Below, piece by piece: positions 8,672 to 17,218 of a stretch of 64,000 nt of DNA. A program made the position numbers and the translations under genes. This DNA is from Georgenia thermotolerans (GTDB lineage Bacteria > Actinomycetota > Actinomycetes > Actinomycetales > Actinomycetaceae): positions 124,001 to 188,000 of the forward strand of contig NZ_VUKF01000001.1 in the NCBI RefSeq assembly GCF_009193185.1. Direction: 5' to 3'. The notes under the pieces were generated by a model. It saw only the letters and a list, made by a program, of their open reading frames with translations, was not told where the DNA came from and made no database searches. Every line of letters begins with the position of its first letter. Position 1 is the first letter of the stretch.

Positions 8672-9694
8672 TCAGGGCCGCAGCAGCGTCTTGATGGCGC
8701 GCCGCTCGTCCATGGCCTGGTAGGCCTCGACGGCCTGGTCGAGCGGAAGCTCGAGGTCGAAGACCTTGCCCGGCTCGATCGTCCGGTCCCAGATGAGCTG
8801 GACGAGCTCGGGCAAGAACCGGCGCACCGGGGCCGGGCCGCCGTGCAGGTGCACCGCGGAGAAGAACAGCTCCTCGCCGGGCAGCTCGACGCCGTGGGCC
8901 ACGCCCACGTAGCCGACATGCCCACCCGGGCGGGTGGAGCGGATCGCCTGCATCATCGACTCCTGCGTGCCGACCGCCTCGATCACCGAGTGCGCGCCCA
9001 GGCCGCCGGTGAGCTCCTTGATGCGCGCCACCCCCTTGTCCCCGCGCTCGGTGACGATATCGGTAGCGCCGAACTCCCGGGCGAGCTGCTGGCGCGGCTC
9101 GTGGCGGCTCATCGCGATGATCCGCTGGGCGCCGAGCTGCTTGGCGGCGAGGACGGCGAGCAGGCCGACGGCGCCGTCGCCGACCACCGCGACCGTCTTG
9201 CCGGGCCCGGCCTCGGCGGCGACGGCACCGAACCAGCCGGTGCCGAGGACGTCGGAGGCGGCCAGCAGGGACGGGACGAGGTCGGGGTCGGGGATGCCGG
9301 GGGTGGCGACGAGGGTGCCGTCAGCCAGCGGCACCCGCAGGAACTCCGCCTGGGAGCCGAACATCCCCATGGGGACGTTGTGCACGCACCGGCTCTGGTA
9401 GCCGGCCCGGCAGATCTCGCAGGTGTTGTCGGAGGCGAAGAAGGAGCCGACGACGAAGTCGCCGACCGTGATGTTCTCGACCGCATCGCCGATCTCCTCG
9501 ACGATGCCGACGTACTCGTGGCCCATGGGCTGCGGCTGGTCCGAGGTGTCGATGCCGCGGAACGGCCACAGGTCCGATCCGCACACGCACGCGGCGGTCA
9601 CGCGGATGATCGCGTCGGTGGGCTCGACGAGGGTGGGGCGGTCACGCTCCTCGACGCGCACGTCGCCGGGGCCGTAGAGGACTGCTCCTCGCAT
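8672..9694 (-). CDS. Zinc-dependent alcohol dehydrogenase (MDR family)
   Basis: A 340-residue NAD(P)-dependent dehydrogenase. Catalytic zinc ligands are Cys38 (CVCGSD) and His59-Glu60 (MGHEYVG). The structural-zinc lobe reads DNTCEICRAGYQSRC: only Cys92, Cys95 and Cys103 are present, and the position of the usual first cysteine holds a non-cysteine, so structural zinc may be absent or weakly held. The Rossmann motif is GDGAVGLLAV and the C-terminal half is normal. The ATG at 9694 follows AAGGAG. It is divergent from an MmyB-type regulator gene and probably controlled by it; the actual alcohol or aldehyde is unknown. Confidence 0.9.
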   Translation of the reverse strand: MRGAVLYGPGDVRVEERDRPTLVEPTDAIIRVTAACVCGSDLWPFRGIDTSDQPQPMGHEYVGIVEEIGDAVENITVGDFVVGSFFASDNTCEICRAGYQSRCVHNVPMGMFGSQAEFLRVPLADGTLVATPGIPDPDLVPSLLAASDVLGTGWFGAVAAEAGPGKTVAVVGDGAVGLLAVLAAKQLGAQRIIAMSRHEPRQQLAREFGATDIVTERGDKGVARIKELTGGLGAHSVIEAVGTQESMMQAIRSTRPGGHVGYVGVAHGVELPGEELFFSAVHLHGGPAPVRRFLPELVQLIWDRTIEPGKVFDLELPLDQAVEAYQAMDERRAIKTLLRP

Positions 9695-9810
9695 GAGGGT
9701 GCTCCTTGTGGTTGTCGGTGGGGAGTCGTCGGGGCGGGCGATCCCACGCCCCCGGCGCCGCATCCATGACATCCTTCCCGGCGCCGGCGCGGGAGGTCGC
9801 GTTGGTAGGG

Positions 9811-9825
9811 GGTTGAACGACAACC
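9811..9825. promoter_or_regulatory. Inverted repeat between dehydrogenase and MmyB-type regulator
   Basis: GGTTGAACGACAACC has 5-bp arms around 5 bp and lies 25-50 bp before the -10 of the regulator gene, in the 167-bp divergent gap. A wider GGGAGGT...ACCTCCC pair surrounds it (about 9791-9829). Suitable as an operator for the adjacent regulator; not proven. Confidence 0.4.
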
Positions 9826-9849
9826 TCCCTCGGCCCAGAAGGGCCGCCC

Positions 9850-9855
9850 TACCGT
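9850..9855 (+). promoter_or_regulatory. Putative -10 element of a leaderless promoter
   Basis: TACCGT followed by 6 nt and the GTG start of the regulator at 9862. Confidence 0.5.
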
Positions 9856-9861
9856 GGAGGC

Positions 9862-10743
9862 GTGGACAACCGCTCCGACATCCGCGACTTCCTGGTCACC
9901 CGACGCGCCAAGCTCACGCCCGAGCAGGTCGGCCTCCCCGCCGGCGGACGACGGCGCGTGCCCGGGCTCCGCCGGGAGGAGGTCGCCGTCCTCGCCGGGG
10001 TGAGCACGGAGTGGTACACCCGGCTCGAGAAGGGCCACATCAGCGGTGTGTCGGAGGACGTCCTCGAGGCCGTCGCCCGCGCGCTGCGGCTCGACGCCGC
10101 CGAACGCGCCTACCTGTTCGACCTCGCCCGCGCCGCCCGCCCCGCCAACCGGGCACCGCGGCGCCGCAAGCGGGCCGAGGTCCCGCCCCGGGTGCAGTGG
10201 ATGCTCGACTCGATGACGGAATCCGCCGCGTTCGTGCGCAACGGCCGCATGGACATCCTCGCGATCAACGCCCTCGGTCGGGCGCTCTACTCACCGCTGT
10301 ACGCCGCCCCTCGCCGGCCGGCGAACATCGCCCGCTTCCAGTTCCTCGACCCGGGCGCCCGGGACTACTTCGCCGACTGGGACAGCGCCGCCAACGTCAC
10401 CGTGGCGCTGCTGCGCGCCGAGGCCGGCCGCGACCCGGACAACATGGACCTGCGCCAACTGGTGGGCGAGCTCTCAACACTCAGCGATGAGTTCCGCACC
10501 CGGTGGGCGGCGCACGATGTGCGCATCCACACCGCCGGCAAGAAGCAGTTCATCCACCCTGAGGTCGGCCCGCTCGACCTCGTCTACCACTCCATGGGTC
10601 TCGCGGCCGACGGTGACTGGGTGCTCGACCTGACGATCTACACCGCCGAGCCCGGGACCGCCTCCGAGGAGCGGCTCAAGCTCCTCGCCAGCTGGGCGGC
10701 GACCCACCTCCCGGCGCCGACCGTCGCCGACACCACAAGCTGA
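9862..10743 (+). CDS. MmyB-like helix-turn-helix transcriptional regulator
   Basis: A 293-residue regulator. Residues 1-75 form an XRE-type helix-turn-helix (GLRREEVAVLAGVSTEWYTRLEKG). Residues about 100-280 match the MmyB-like ligand-binding domain (VQWMLDSMTESAAFVRN, then IARFQFLDP and the HPEVGPLDLVYHSM block), a PAS-like pocket reported to bind fatty acid in MmyB. Actinobacteria often place such regulators divergently from a short-chain or zinc dehydrogenase that they control, as here. The GTG at 9862 has TACCGT 6 nt upstream and so is probably the 5' end of the message. The cupin gene follows 50 bp downstream. Confidence 0.92.
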   Translation: MDNRSDIRDFLVTRRAKLTPEQVGLPAGGRRRVPGLRREEVAVLAGVSTEWYTRLEKGHISGVSEDVLEAVARALRLDAAERAYLFDLARAARPANRAPRRRKRAEVPPRVQWMLDSMTESAAFVRNGRMDILAINALGRALYSPLYAAPRRPANIARFQFLDPGARDYFADWDSAANVTVALLRAEAGRDPDNMDLRQLVGELSTLSDEFRTRWAAHDVRIHTAGKKQFIHPEVGPLDLVYHSMGLAADGDWVLDLTIYTAEPGTASEERLKLLASWAATHLPAPTVADTTS

Positions 10744-10793
10744 CCCGCGCGGCGAACCCTTCGTCGCTCACCACAGAATTGAGGGCCGCCTCC

Positions 10794-11207
10794 ATGCAGA
10801 TCACGCGCAGCTCCATCGGCACCGCCAAGGGCCCGGCCGACTGGTTCACCGGCGACGTCTACATCGACTCCGTCGCGGCGTCGCCGGCCCCCTCGCGGGT
10901 GCAGGCCAGCCTCGTGCACTTCATGCCGGGCGCGCGCACCCACTGGCACCGCCACCCGCTGAGCCAGACGGTCTTCGTCACCGAGGGCGTCGGCCTGTGC
11001 CAGCGGCGGGGCGGGCCGGTCGAGGTCATCCGCCCCGGCGACCGCGTGCTGTTCGAGGCCGACGAGGAGCACTGGCACGGCGCCGCGCCGGACCGCCTCA
11101 TGGTGCACCTGGCCATCAACGAGGGCGACGCCGAGCACGACGTCGTCCAGTGGCTGACGCCCGTGACCGACGAGGAGTACGGCGCCGCCCCGACGCCGCA
11201 GGACTGA
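10794..11207 (+). CDS. Cupin-domain protein (CarB-like small cupin)
   Basis: A 137-residue single-domain cupin. Metal ligands of motif 1 are His50, His52 and His54 (THWHRHP) with the following FVTEGVG strand; motif 2 is PGDRVLFEADEEHWHGA with His93 and His95. The domain resembles YhhW/TehB-neighbour cupins and carboxymuconolactone-decarboxylase-associated cupins that isomerise or protect reactive intermediates. The ATG at 10794 is chosen over a TTG at 10779. It lies behind the MmyB-type regulator and opposite the alcohol dehydrogenase, and all three look like one detoxification or catabolic module. Enzymatic reaction unknown. Confidence 0.85.
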   Translation: MQITRSSIGTAKGPADWFTGDVYIDSVAASPAPSRVQASLVHFMPGARTHWHRHPLSQTVFVTEGVGLCQRRGGPVEVIRPGDRVLFEADEEHWHGAAPDRLMVHLAINEGDAEHDVVQWLTPVTDEEYGAAPTPQD

Positions 11208-11299
11208 CGCGGCGCGGCCGCTCTCGCCCCGGGCGCCCGTTCGCGCCACCGGCGCGTGGTAGACCACCCGCCCGCGGCGCGAGGACCCGCGCTCGCGAC

Positions 11300-12940
11300 T
11301 TAGCCTTCCCGGCGCGCCACGCGGTACCGCTCGATGAGCGCGTTGGTGGAGGAGTCGTGCCCGAGCGCCGGCTCCTCCTCCGCGGTGAGCTCGGGCGTGA
11401 TCCGGTTCGCGAGCACCTTGCCCAGCTCCACGCCCCACTGGTCAAAGGAGTTGATGTTCCAGATCACGCCCTGGGTGAAGACCTTGTGCTCGTACAGCGC
11501 CACGAGCTGGCCTAGCACCGACGGCGTGAGGCGCGGGGCGAGGATCGTCGTCGTCGGGTGGTTCCCGGCGAAGGTCTTGTGCGCCACGAGCTCCTCGGGC
11601 ACGCCGTCGGCCCGGACCTCCTCGGGGCTCTTGCCGAACGCCAGCGCCTCGGTCTGGGCGAGCAGGTTGGCGGTGAGCAGGTCGTGATGACCGGGCACCT
11701 CGTCGGCCGGGTGGACGAAGCCGATGAAGTCCGCCGGCACGGTCTGCGTGCCCTGGTGGATGAGCTGGTAGAAGGCGTGCTGGCCGTTGGTGCCGGGCTC
11801 GCCCCACACCACCGGGCCGGTCTGGTAGGTGACCGGGGCGCCGTCGAGCGTGACGGACTTGCCGTTGGACTCCATGTCCAGCTGCTGCAGGTAGGCCGGG
11901 AACCGCGAGAGGTACTGGTTGTAGGGCAGGACGGCGTGGGTCGCGGTGCCCTGGAAGTTGCGGTACCACAGCCCGACCAGGCCGAGCAGGACGGGGACGT
12001 TGCGCTCGAGCGGGGTGGTGCGGAAGTGCTCGTCCATGGCGTGGAAGCCGGCGAGCATGTCGCGGAAGTTACCCGGGCCGACGGCGATCATCAGCGACAG
12101 GCCGACGGCGGAGTCGTAGGAGTACCGCCCGCCCACCCAGTCCCAGAAGCCGAACATGTTGGCGGTGTCGATGCCGAACTCGGCGACCTTCTCGGCGTTG
12201 GTGGACACGGCCACGAAGTGCTTGGCGACGGCGGCGTCGTCGCCGAGGGCGTCGAGCAGCCAGGCGCGGGCGGTCTTGGCGTTGGTGATCGTCTCGATGG
12301 TGGTGAAGGTCTTGGACGCGACGATGAACAGCGTCTCCTCGGGGTCGGCGCCCTTGAGGGCGGCGGCGATGTCGTCGCCGTCGACGTTGGAGACGAAGAT
12401 CGAGGTGATGTCGGGGTCGGCGTAGGGCGCGAGGGCGAGGGTGGCCATGTGCGGGCCGAGGTCGGAGCCGCCGATGCCGATGTTGACGATGGTGGTCAGC
12501 CGCTTGCCGGTGTGCCCGGTCCACTCCCCCGAGCGGACCTTGTCCGCGAAGGCGGCCATGCGGTCGAGGACCTCGTGGACGTCGGCGACGACGTCCTGAC
12601 CGTCGACGACGAGCGCGGCGTCGCGCGGGGCGCGCAGGGCGGTGTGCAGGACGGCGCGGTCCTCGGTGACGTTGATGTGCTCGCCGCGGAACATCGCCTC
12701 GATGCGCTCGGGCAGGCCGGCGGCCCGGGCCAGGTCCACCAGGAGGCGCAGCGTCTCGTCCGTGACCAGGTTCTTGGAGTAGTCGACGTAGAGGTCGACC
12801 GCCTCGGCGGCGAAGGTGGTGCCCCGCTGGGGGTCGGCGACGAAGAGGTCGCGCAGGTGGGTGCCGCGGAGCTGGTCGGCGTGGGCGGTCAGCGCCTGCC
12901 ACTGGCTGGTGGTGGAGATGTCCTGGTGGGTCACGGTCAT
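11300..12940 (-). CDS. pgi: Glucose-6-phosphate isomerase
   Basis: A 546-residue enzyme that interconverts glucose 6-phosphate and fructose 6-phosphate in glycolysis and gluconeogenesis. All family signatures are present: [14 protein letters not shown] in the first SIS domain, [13 protein letters not shown] for phosphate binding, [19 protein letters not shown], the catalytic-Glu stretch [12 protein letters not shown], His in [13 protein letters not shown], and Lys in [11 protein letters not shown]. The length is normal. The ATG at 12940 follows GAGGAG. Two inverted repeats sharing the half-site CACCCG lie 22-90 bp upstream and may regulate it. The radical SAM gene precedes it in the same direction with 134 bp between. 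Confidence 0.98.
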   Translation of the reverse strand: MTVTHQDISTTSQWQALTAHADQLRGTHLRDLFVADPQRGTTFAAEAVDLYVDYSKNLVTDETLRLLVDLARAAGLPERIEAMFRGEHINVTEDRAVLHTALRAPRDAALVVDGQDVVADVHEVLDRMAAFADKVRSGEWTGHTGKRLTTIVNIGIGGSDLGPHMATLALAPYADPDITSIFVSNVDGDDIAAALKGADPEETLFIVASKTFTTIETITNAKTARAWLLDALGDDAAVAKHFVAVSTNAEKVAEFGIDTANMFGFWDWVGGRYSYDSAVGLSLMIAVGPGNFRDMLAGFHAMDEHFRTTPLERNVPVLLGLVGLWYRNFQGTATHAVLPYNQYLSRFPAYLQQLDMESNGKSVTLDGAPVTYQTGPVVWGEPGTNGQHAFYQLIHQGTQTVPADFIGFVHPADEVPGHHDLLTANLLAQTEALAFGKSPEEVRADGVPEELVAHKTFAGNHPTTTILAPRLTPSVLGQLVALYEHKVFTQGVIWNINSFDQWGVELGKVLANRITPELTAEEEPALGHDSSTNALIERYRVARREG

Positions 12941-12961
12941 GACGCTCCTCAGCTGCGCGCG

Positions 12962-12979
12962 CACCCGTCGGCTCGGGTG
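12962..12979. promoter_or_regulatory. Inverted repeat upstream of pgi (site 1)
   Basis: CACCCG - 6 bp - CGGGTG, 22 bp upstream of the pgi start codon. Shares its half-site with the palindrome at 13014-13031. Confidence 0.35.
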
Positions 12980-13013
12980 TCCCTGGGGCCATGATCGTCC
13001 GACGGGCCCCGAT

Positions 13014-13031
13014 ACACCCGTTGACGGGTGT
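13014..13031. promoter_or_regulatory. 18-bp palindrome upstream of pgi (site 2)
   Basis: ACACCCGTTGACGGGTGT has perfect 8-bp arms around TG. It sits 74 bp upstream of the pgi start and 44 bp after the radical SAM stop, so it could be an operator for pgi or the stem of a terminator; no T-run follows on the minus strand, which favours an operator. Confidence 0.4.
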
Positions 13032-13074
13032 CGATGTGTCGCGCCCGGGCACACACGGGCCGATGCGGGAGGGG

Positions 13075-14157
13075 TCAGAACAGGGCGAGCTGGGCCGGCG
13101 CCGGGGCTTCGGGCAGGGCCGGCGCCGGGTCGCGCGGCACGCCGCGGGCCGGGTCGTGCGCGGCCAGCGCCCCGGGCGCGGTCTCGGAGGCGTCCCGGGC
13201 CCAGCGGCGCGGGGCCCGACGGTCGAAGCCGTGCTTCCTCCGGGCCCGGCCGGCCCGCTCGCCCAGCCACTGCCGGTAGTCCTTGGGCGCGTACGAGCCC
13301 GAGCCGTACAGTCGCCGGTAGCGCGGCACCAGGGCGGGGTACTCCCGGCCGAGCCAGGCCATGAACCACTCGCGGGCGCCGGGGCGCAGGTGCAGGGCGC
13401 CGACGGTGACGTCGGAGGCACCGGCGTCGGCGAGGGCGCCGAAGAGCGTGTCGAGCTGGTCCTCGGAGTCGGTCAGCCAGGGCAGGATCGGCATGGCGAG
13501 CACCGAGCACTCCAGCCCGGCGTCGGCGATGGCGCGGATGAGCTCGAGACGTGCCTTGGGCGTGGCGGTGCCGGGCTCGACCCGCTGCTGCAGATCCGGG
13601 TCGATGAGCGCGAGGGACACGGCCACCGAGACCGGCACCTGCTTGGCGGCCTCGACGAGCAGCGGCAGGTCGCGGCGCAGCAGCGGGCCCTTAGTGAGGA
13701 TGGAGAACGGGGTGCCGGAGTCCGCGAGCGCCGTGATGATCCCGGGCATGAGCTTGTAGCGGCCCTCGGCGCGCATGTAGGGGTCGGAGTTGGTGCCGAG
13801 CGCGACGTGCTCGCGCTGCCAGGAGGGCCGGGCGAGCTCGCGGCGCAGCACCTCGACGACGTTGGTCTTGACGATGATCTGGGTGTCGAAATCCTGCCCG
13901 GCGTCGAGGTCGAGGAACTCGTGGGTGCGGCGGGCGAAGCAGTACGTGCACCGGTGCAAGCAGCCGCGCGTGGGGTTGATCGTCCAGTGGAACGGCATCG
14001 CCGACTGCGCGGGCACCCGGTTGAGCGCGCTCTTGCAGACCACCTCGTGGAAGGTCACCCCGGCGAAATCGGGGGTCTGGACGCTGCGCACCAGCCCGGC
14101 CAGCGGCAGCAGCGCCGTCGCGTCCGTGACCTTCAGCTCTTGCCTCTCCCAGCGCAC
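13075..14157 (-). CDS. Rv2578c-family radical SAM protein
   Basis: A 360-residue radical SAM enzyme. The [4Fe-4S] cysteines are Cys66, Cys70 and Cys73 in [13 protein letters not shown] (CX3CX2C). Downstream blocks [36 protein letters not shown] and [20 protein letters not shown] are characteristic of the Rv2578c group, distant relatives of spore photoproduct lyase found throughout Actinobacteria. The reaction is unknown. The GTG at 14157 is the first start giving [10 protein letters not shown], a typical N-terminus for the group. A three-unit 19-bp repeat lies 74 bp upstream. The C-terminal 50 residues are Ala/Pro-rich and poorly conserved. Confidence 0.9.
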   Translation of the reverse strand: MRWERQELKVTDATALLPLAGLVRSVQTPDFAGVTFHEVVCKSALNRVPAQSAMPFHWTINPTRGCLHRCTYCFARRTHEFLDLDAGQDFDTQIIVKTNVVEVLRRELARPSWQREHVALGTNSDPYMRAEGRYKLMPGIITALADSGTPFSILTKGPLLRRDLPLLVEAAKQVPVSVAVSLALIDPDLQQRVEPGTATPKARLELIRAIADAGLECSVLAMPILPWLTDSEDQLDTLFGALADAGASDVTVGALHLRPGAREWFMAWLGREYPALVPRYRRLYGSGSYAPKDYRQWLGERAGRARRKHGFDRRAPRRWARDASETAPGALAAHDPARGVPRDPAPALPEAPAPAQLALF

Positions 14158-14230
14158 GAGATAATTCGAACAAAGTTTCGAGGCGGAGTCAATCGCTGGA
14201 GCGCGGTGGGGCGGTCGGCTTCCGCGACCT

Positions 14231-14287
14231 AGTTGACACCTCGCGGCGTACTTGACGTCTCGTGGCGTACTTGACGTTTCGCGGGGA
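14231..14287 (+). repeat. Three-unit tandem repeat, 19-bp period
   Basis: Units are 14231-14249, 14250-14268 and 14269-14287. Unit 2 is ACTTGACGTCTCGTGGCGT and the others differ at a few positions; the shared core is TTGAC followed by CTC or TTC. The same unit occurs six more times in two opposed arrays at 32558-32614 and 32686-32742. Both loci lie between two minus-strand genes. Function unknown; the 149-bp gap 14158-14306 holds nothing else I can support. Confidence 0.8.
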
Positions 14288-14306
14288 GAGGGGGGCGGGG
14301 AGCTCT

Positions 14307-15788
14307 TCAGCCGCCCGGCCACACCCCAGGCTCCGGCATCCCGCCGGATGCGGCCGTCCAGCCGAACTGGCCCCCGTCCGGCCCGGGGCCGGCGAGCCCG
14401 CCGCCGACCAGGACCCGGGTGAGCGCCTCGCCGTCGTCCATCATCTCCGTCAACGCGGCCCGCAGGTCCGCGTCCCCGACGTCGGCTCCCCCGCGCTCGA
14501 CGGCGCGCAGCACGGCCCGGCGCACGAGCTCCTTGGTGAACGAGGCCGTCGTGCCCTCCGCCGCGGCGGCGACCTCGTCGAGCGCGGCGGGCGAGAACGG
14601 CAGGCCGGCGGCGTAGAGGGCCAGCAGGGCCCGGCGCGCCTCGACGCCCGGCAGGGGGATCTCGACCGCCAGGTCGACCCGGCCTGGGCGCTGGGCCAGC
14701 GCCGGCTCGAGCATGTCGGCGCGGTTGGTGGTGAGCAGGAAGACGACGTCGGCGTCGGCGGCCAGTCCGTCGAGGGTGTCGAGCACCTCGAACAGCAGCG
14801 GGGAGGAAGTGCGGTGGCTGCGCTCCTCGGCGACGAGGTCGCAGTCCTCGAGCACGACGATCGCCGGCTGCAGCGCCCGGGCGACCTCCGCGGCCTGATG
14901 GATGAACTGCAGCGACGTCCCCGACAGCAGGATGACGGTGGCCTCGCGGGCCGCGCCGACGAGGTAGCGCACGGTGTGGGTCTTACCGGTCCCGGGCGGG
15001 CCGTAGAGCAGCACCCCGCGCTTGAGGTGCTGGCCCGCGGCGAGCAGGTCTCCGCGGTGCCGGGCGATGCCGAGCACGTGGCGCTCGATCCGCTCGAGCC
15101 GGCCGGGCGGCAGCACGACGTCGACGGCGGCCACGTCGGGCCGCGGCACGAAGGTCACCCCGCCCGCGCTGGGCCCGTACTCCGACGGCGCGAAGGTCAC
15201 CACCTGCCCGCGCAGCACGCTGTGGGCGTTCATGGCCGCGCGGATCTCGGCGAGCAGCGCCTCGGCGACGCCGTCGGCGGCCGCGAGCACCTCGAGCCGG
15301 GGCGGCTGGCCGAACTGGGAGACGCCCGCGCGCTCGAGCACGGCGACAGGGTGGCGGTCGCCGTCACGGGTGACGTGGAACAGGTGCAGCCCGAAGGCGA
15401 CGGTGGAGCGTTCCTCCTCCGGTCCCACGGGCGTGGTGCGGTAGTCGACCGGGCCGAGCGGGAACATCCCGTGGACGGTCATCTGCAGGATCTCGGAGAG
15501 GGTGTTGTGCCAGCGCTGGTCGCCCCCGCCGATGCCGATGAGTTCACCGCCGCCGTGGGCGGCGACGACCCGCTCGATCGCCACGTCGGCGTCCACGACG
15601 CGCAGCGGGCTGAGCATCTCGGTGAGCACCGCGATGCCGCGCGGGTCCGTGCCCAGGTGCGCCTCGAGGACGGGGAGCAGCGGCGCGGCGCCGGCCGCGC
15701 GCCGGGCCTGGGCCTGCTCGGCGGCAGCCTCGGCGAGGCGGTGGAAGGCGTCGAGGAAGTCCTCGAGGGGCGCGGGCGAGTCGCTCAT
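14307..15788 (-). CDS. AAA-family ATPase
   Basis: A 493-residue single-ring AAA ATPase. The N-terminal 220 residues are a substrate or adaptor domain without a recognised motif. The ATPase core has Walker A GPPGTGKT (263-270), Walker B VVLEDCD (311-317, with Cys following the usual acidic pair), sensor 1 TTN (353-355) and an RPGRVD arginine-finger region. The C-terminal part is the small helical lid. This layout is close to the FtsH/CDC48-like AAA proteins without a protease domain, and suggests protein unfolding or remodelling. The ATG at 15788 (MSDSPAPL) is preferred over an upstream frame-open start at 15917 that would run into the divergent exonuclease promoter. Confidence 0.88.
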   Translation of the reverse strand: MSDSPAPLEDFLDAFHRLAEAAAEQAQARRAAGAAPLLPVLEAHLGTDPRGIAVLTEMLSPLRVVDADVAIERVVAAHGGGELIGIGGGDQRWHNTLSEILQMTVHGMFPLGPVDYRTTPVGPEEERSTVAFGLHLFHVTRDGDRHPVAVLERAGVSQFGQPPRLEVLAAADGVAEALLAEIRAAMNAHSVLRGQVVTFAPSEYGPSAGGVTFVPRPDVAAVDVVLPPGRLERIERHVLGIARHRGDLLAAGQHLKRGVLLYGPPGTGKTHTVRYLVGAAREATVILLSGTSLQFIHQAAEVARALQPAIVVLEDCDLVAEERSHRTSSPLLFEVLDTLDGLAADADVVFLLTTNRADMLEPALAQRPGRVDLAVEIPLPGVEARRALLALYAAGLPFSPAALDEVAAAAEGTTASFTKELVRRAVLRAVERGGADVGDADLRAALTEMMDDGEALTRVLVGGGLAGPGPDGGQFGWTAASGGMPEPGVWPGG

Positions 15789-15931
15789 GCCCCGCATCGT
15801 GGCAGCCGAACCGGACGTCCGGACACGTTTCGGACGCGAATGTGCACCTCTCGTCTGATTGCTGGCCGTCGTGTCCCCGCGTTCTGGTAGAGATGCTCCG
15901 TATCTGTTGCCGAGCACGGAACGAGCGGCAC

Positions 15932-17215
15932 ATGAACGGCTACGCCGTCGTCGACCTGGAGACCACCGGCCTGCGCCCCGGCGGGCACGACCGCATCGTC
16001 GAGGTCGGTGTCGTCCTCCTCTCCCCCGTCGGCGAGGTCGAGGACACCTGGTCCACCCTGGTCAACCCCGAGCGCGACCTCGGCCCTCAGGAGGTCCACG
16101 GCATCCGCGCCGCCGACGTCCTCGCCGCCCCCACGTTCACCGAGCTGGCCGGGGCGCTGACGGCGCTCCTGCGCGGGCGCACCTTCGTCGCGCACAACGC
16201 CCGGTTCGACGCCGGCTTCCTCGCCGCCGCCTACCGCCGGCTCGGCCACGAGGTGCCGCTGACCGCCGAGACGACGCTGTGCACGCTGCGCTGGGCAGGC
16301 CGGCTGCTCCCCCAGGCGCCGCGCACGCTGGCCGGGTGCTGCGCCTACGTCGGCGTCCCGCTCGAGCACCACCACAGCGCGCTGGCCGACGCCACCGCCG
16401 CCGCGGGCCTGCTGCGCCACTACCTCGAGGTCGCGGGCCTGCCCCGGGCCGAGGTCGCCCTCGGCCTGGACGCGCCGCGACGGTGGACGGCGCCGTGGTG
16501 GGAGACGGTCGCGGCCGCCGAGCAGGCGAGCTGGCCGGAGATCCCCGTCGGCGGGGCCCGGTGCGTGGTGCGCGGCAACGCGACCGAGCGGGAGGTGCCC
16601 TTCCTCTCCCGCCTGGTCGACTCGCTGGTGGCGGTGCCCGGCAGCGAGGCGCAGACGGACTACCTCGCCCTGCTCGACCACGCGCTCATGGACCGCGTCC
16701 TGTCCGTGCGGGAGCAGCAGGCGCTCGTCGCCACCGCCCTCGACCTGGGCATCGACCAGCCCACGGCCATCGCCCTGCACCGCGCCTACCTGCGCTCGCT
16801 CGCCCGCGCGGCCCTCACCGACGGCGTCGTCTCGGGCGCCGAGCGGGAGGACCTCCACGCGGTCGCGGCGCTCCTCGACCTGGATCCCGTCGAGGTCGAC
16901 GACGCGCTGGAGGTCGAGGCCGGCACCGTTGCCGTGCTCGACGACGCACCGGCTCCGGCGGTGGAGCACTTCCGGCTCGCCCCCGGCGACAAGGTGGTCT
17001 TCACCGGCGAGATGGCCGAGCCGCGCGAGGTCTGGCAGGCCCGTGCCGCGGCGGCGGGCCTGGTCCCGCACCCGAGCGTCACCAAGCAGGTGCGCCTCGT
17101 CGTCGCCGCGGACCCGGACTCCCTGTCCGGCAAGGCCCGCAAGGCGGCCGGCTACGGCATCCCGATCGTCACCGAGGAGGCCTTCGGCCGGATGCTGGCG
17201 ACGGCCCTCGTCTGA
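15932..17215 (+). CDS. DEDDh 3'-5' exonuclease with C-terminal BRCT domain
   Basis: A 427-residue protein. Residues 1-170 are a DnaQ/epsilon-type exonuclease: Asp8 and Glu10 in VVDLETTGLRPG, then FVAHNARFDAGFL, then HHSALADATAAAGLL with the catalytic His and last Asp. The middle (about 190-330) is an all-helical region with acidic residues that recalls TerB-like bundles but is not firmly assigned. Residues about 335-425 match BRCT (GDKVVFTGEMAEPREVWQARAAAAG, KQVRLVVAADPDSLSGKARKAAGYGIPIVTEEAF). This combination occurs in actinobacterial proteins annotated as DNA polymerase III epsilon-like and probably serves DNA repair. The ATG at 15932 starts the conserved core; no strong ribosome site is visible. 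Confidence 0.9.
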   Translation: MNGYAVVDLETTGLRPGGHDRIVEVGVVLLSPVGEVEDTWSTLVNPERDLGPQEVHGIRAADVLAAPTFTELAGALTALLRGRTFVAHNARFDAGFLAAAYRRLGHEVPLTAETTLCTLRWAGRLLPQAPRTLAGCCAYVGVPLEHHHSALADATAAAGLLRHYLEVAGLPRAEVALGLDAPRRWTAPWWETVAAAEQASWPEIPVGGARCVVRGNATEREVPFLSRLVDSLVAVPGSEAQTDYLALLDHALMDRVLSVREQQALVATALDLGIDQPTAIALHRAYLRSLARAALTDGVVSGAEREDLHAVAALLDLDPVEVDDALEVEAGTVAVLDDAPAPAVEHFRLAPGDKVVFTGEMAEPREVWQARAAAAGLVPHPSVTKQVRLVVAADPDSLSGKARKAAGYGIPIVTEEAFGRMLATALV

Positions 17216-17218
17216 CGC

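Noticed and set aside
14231-14287. CRISPR array
   Set aside because: Units abut each other with no spacers, and no cas genes are present.
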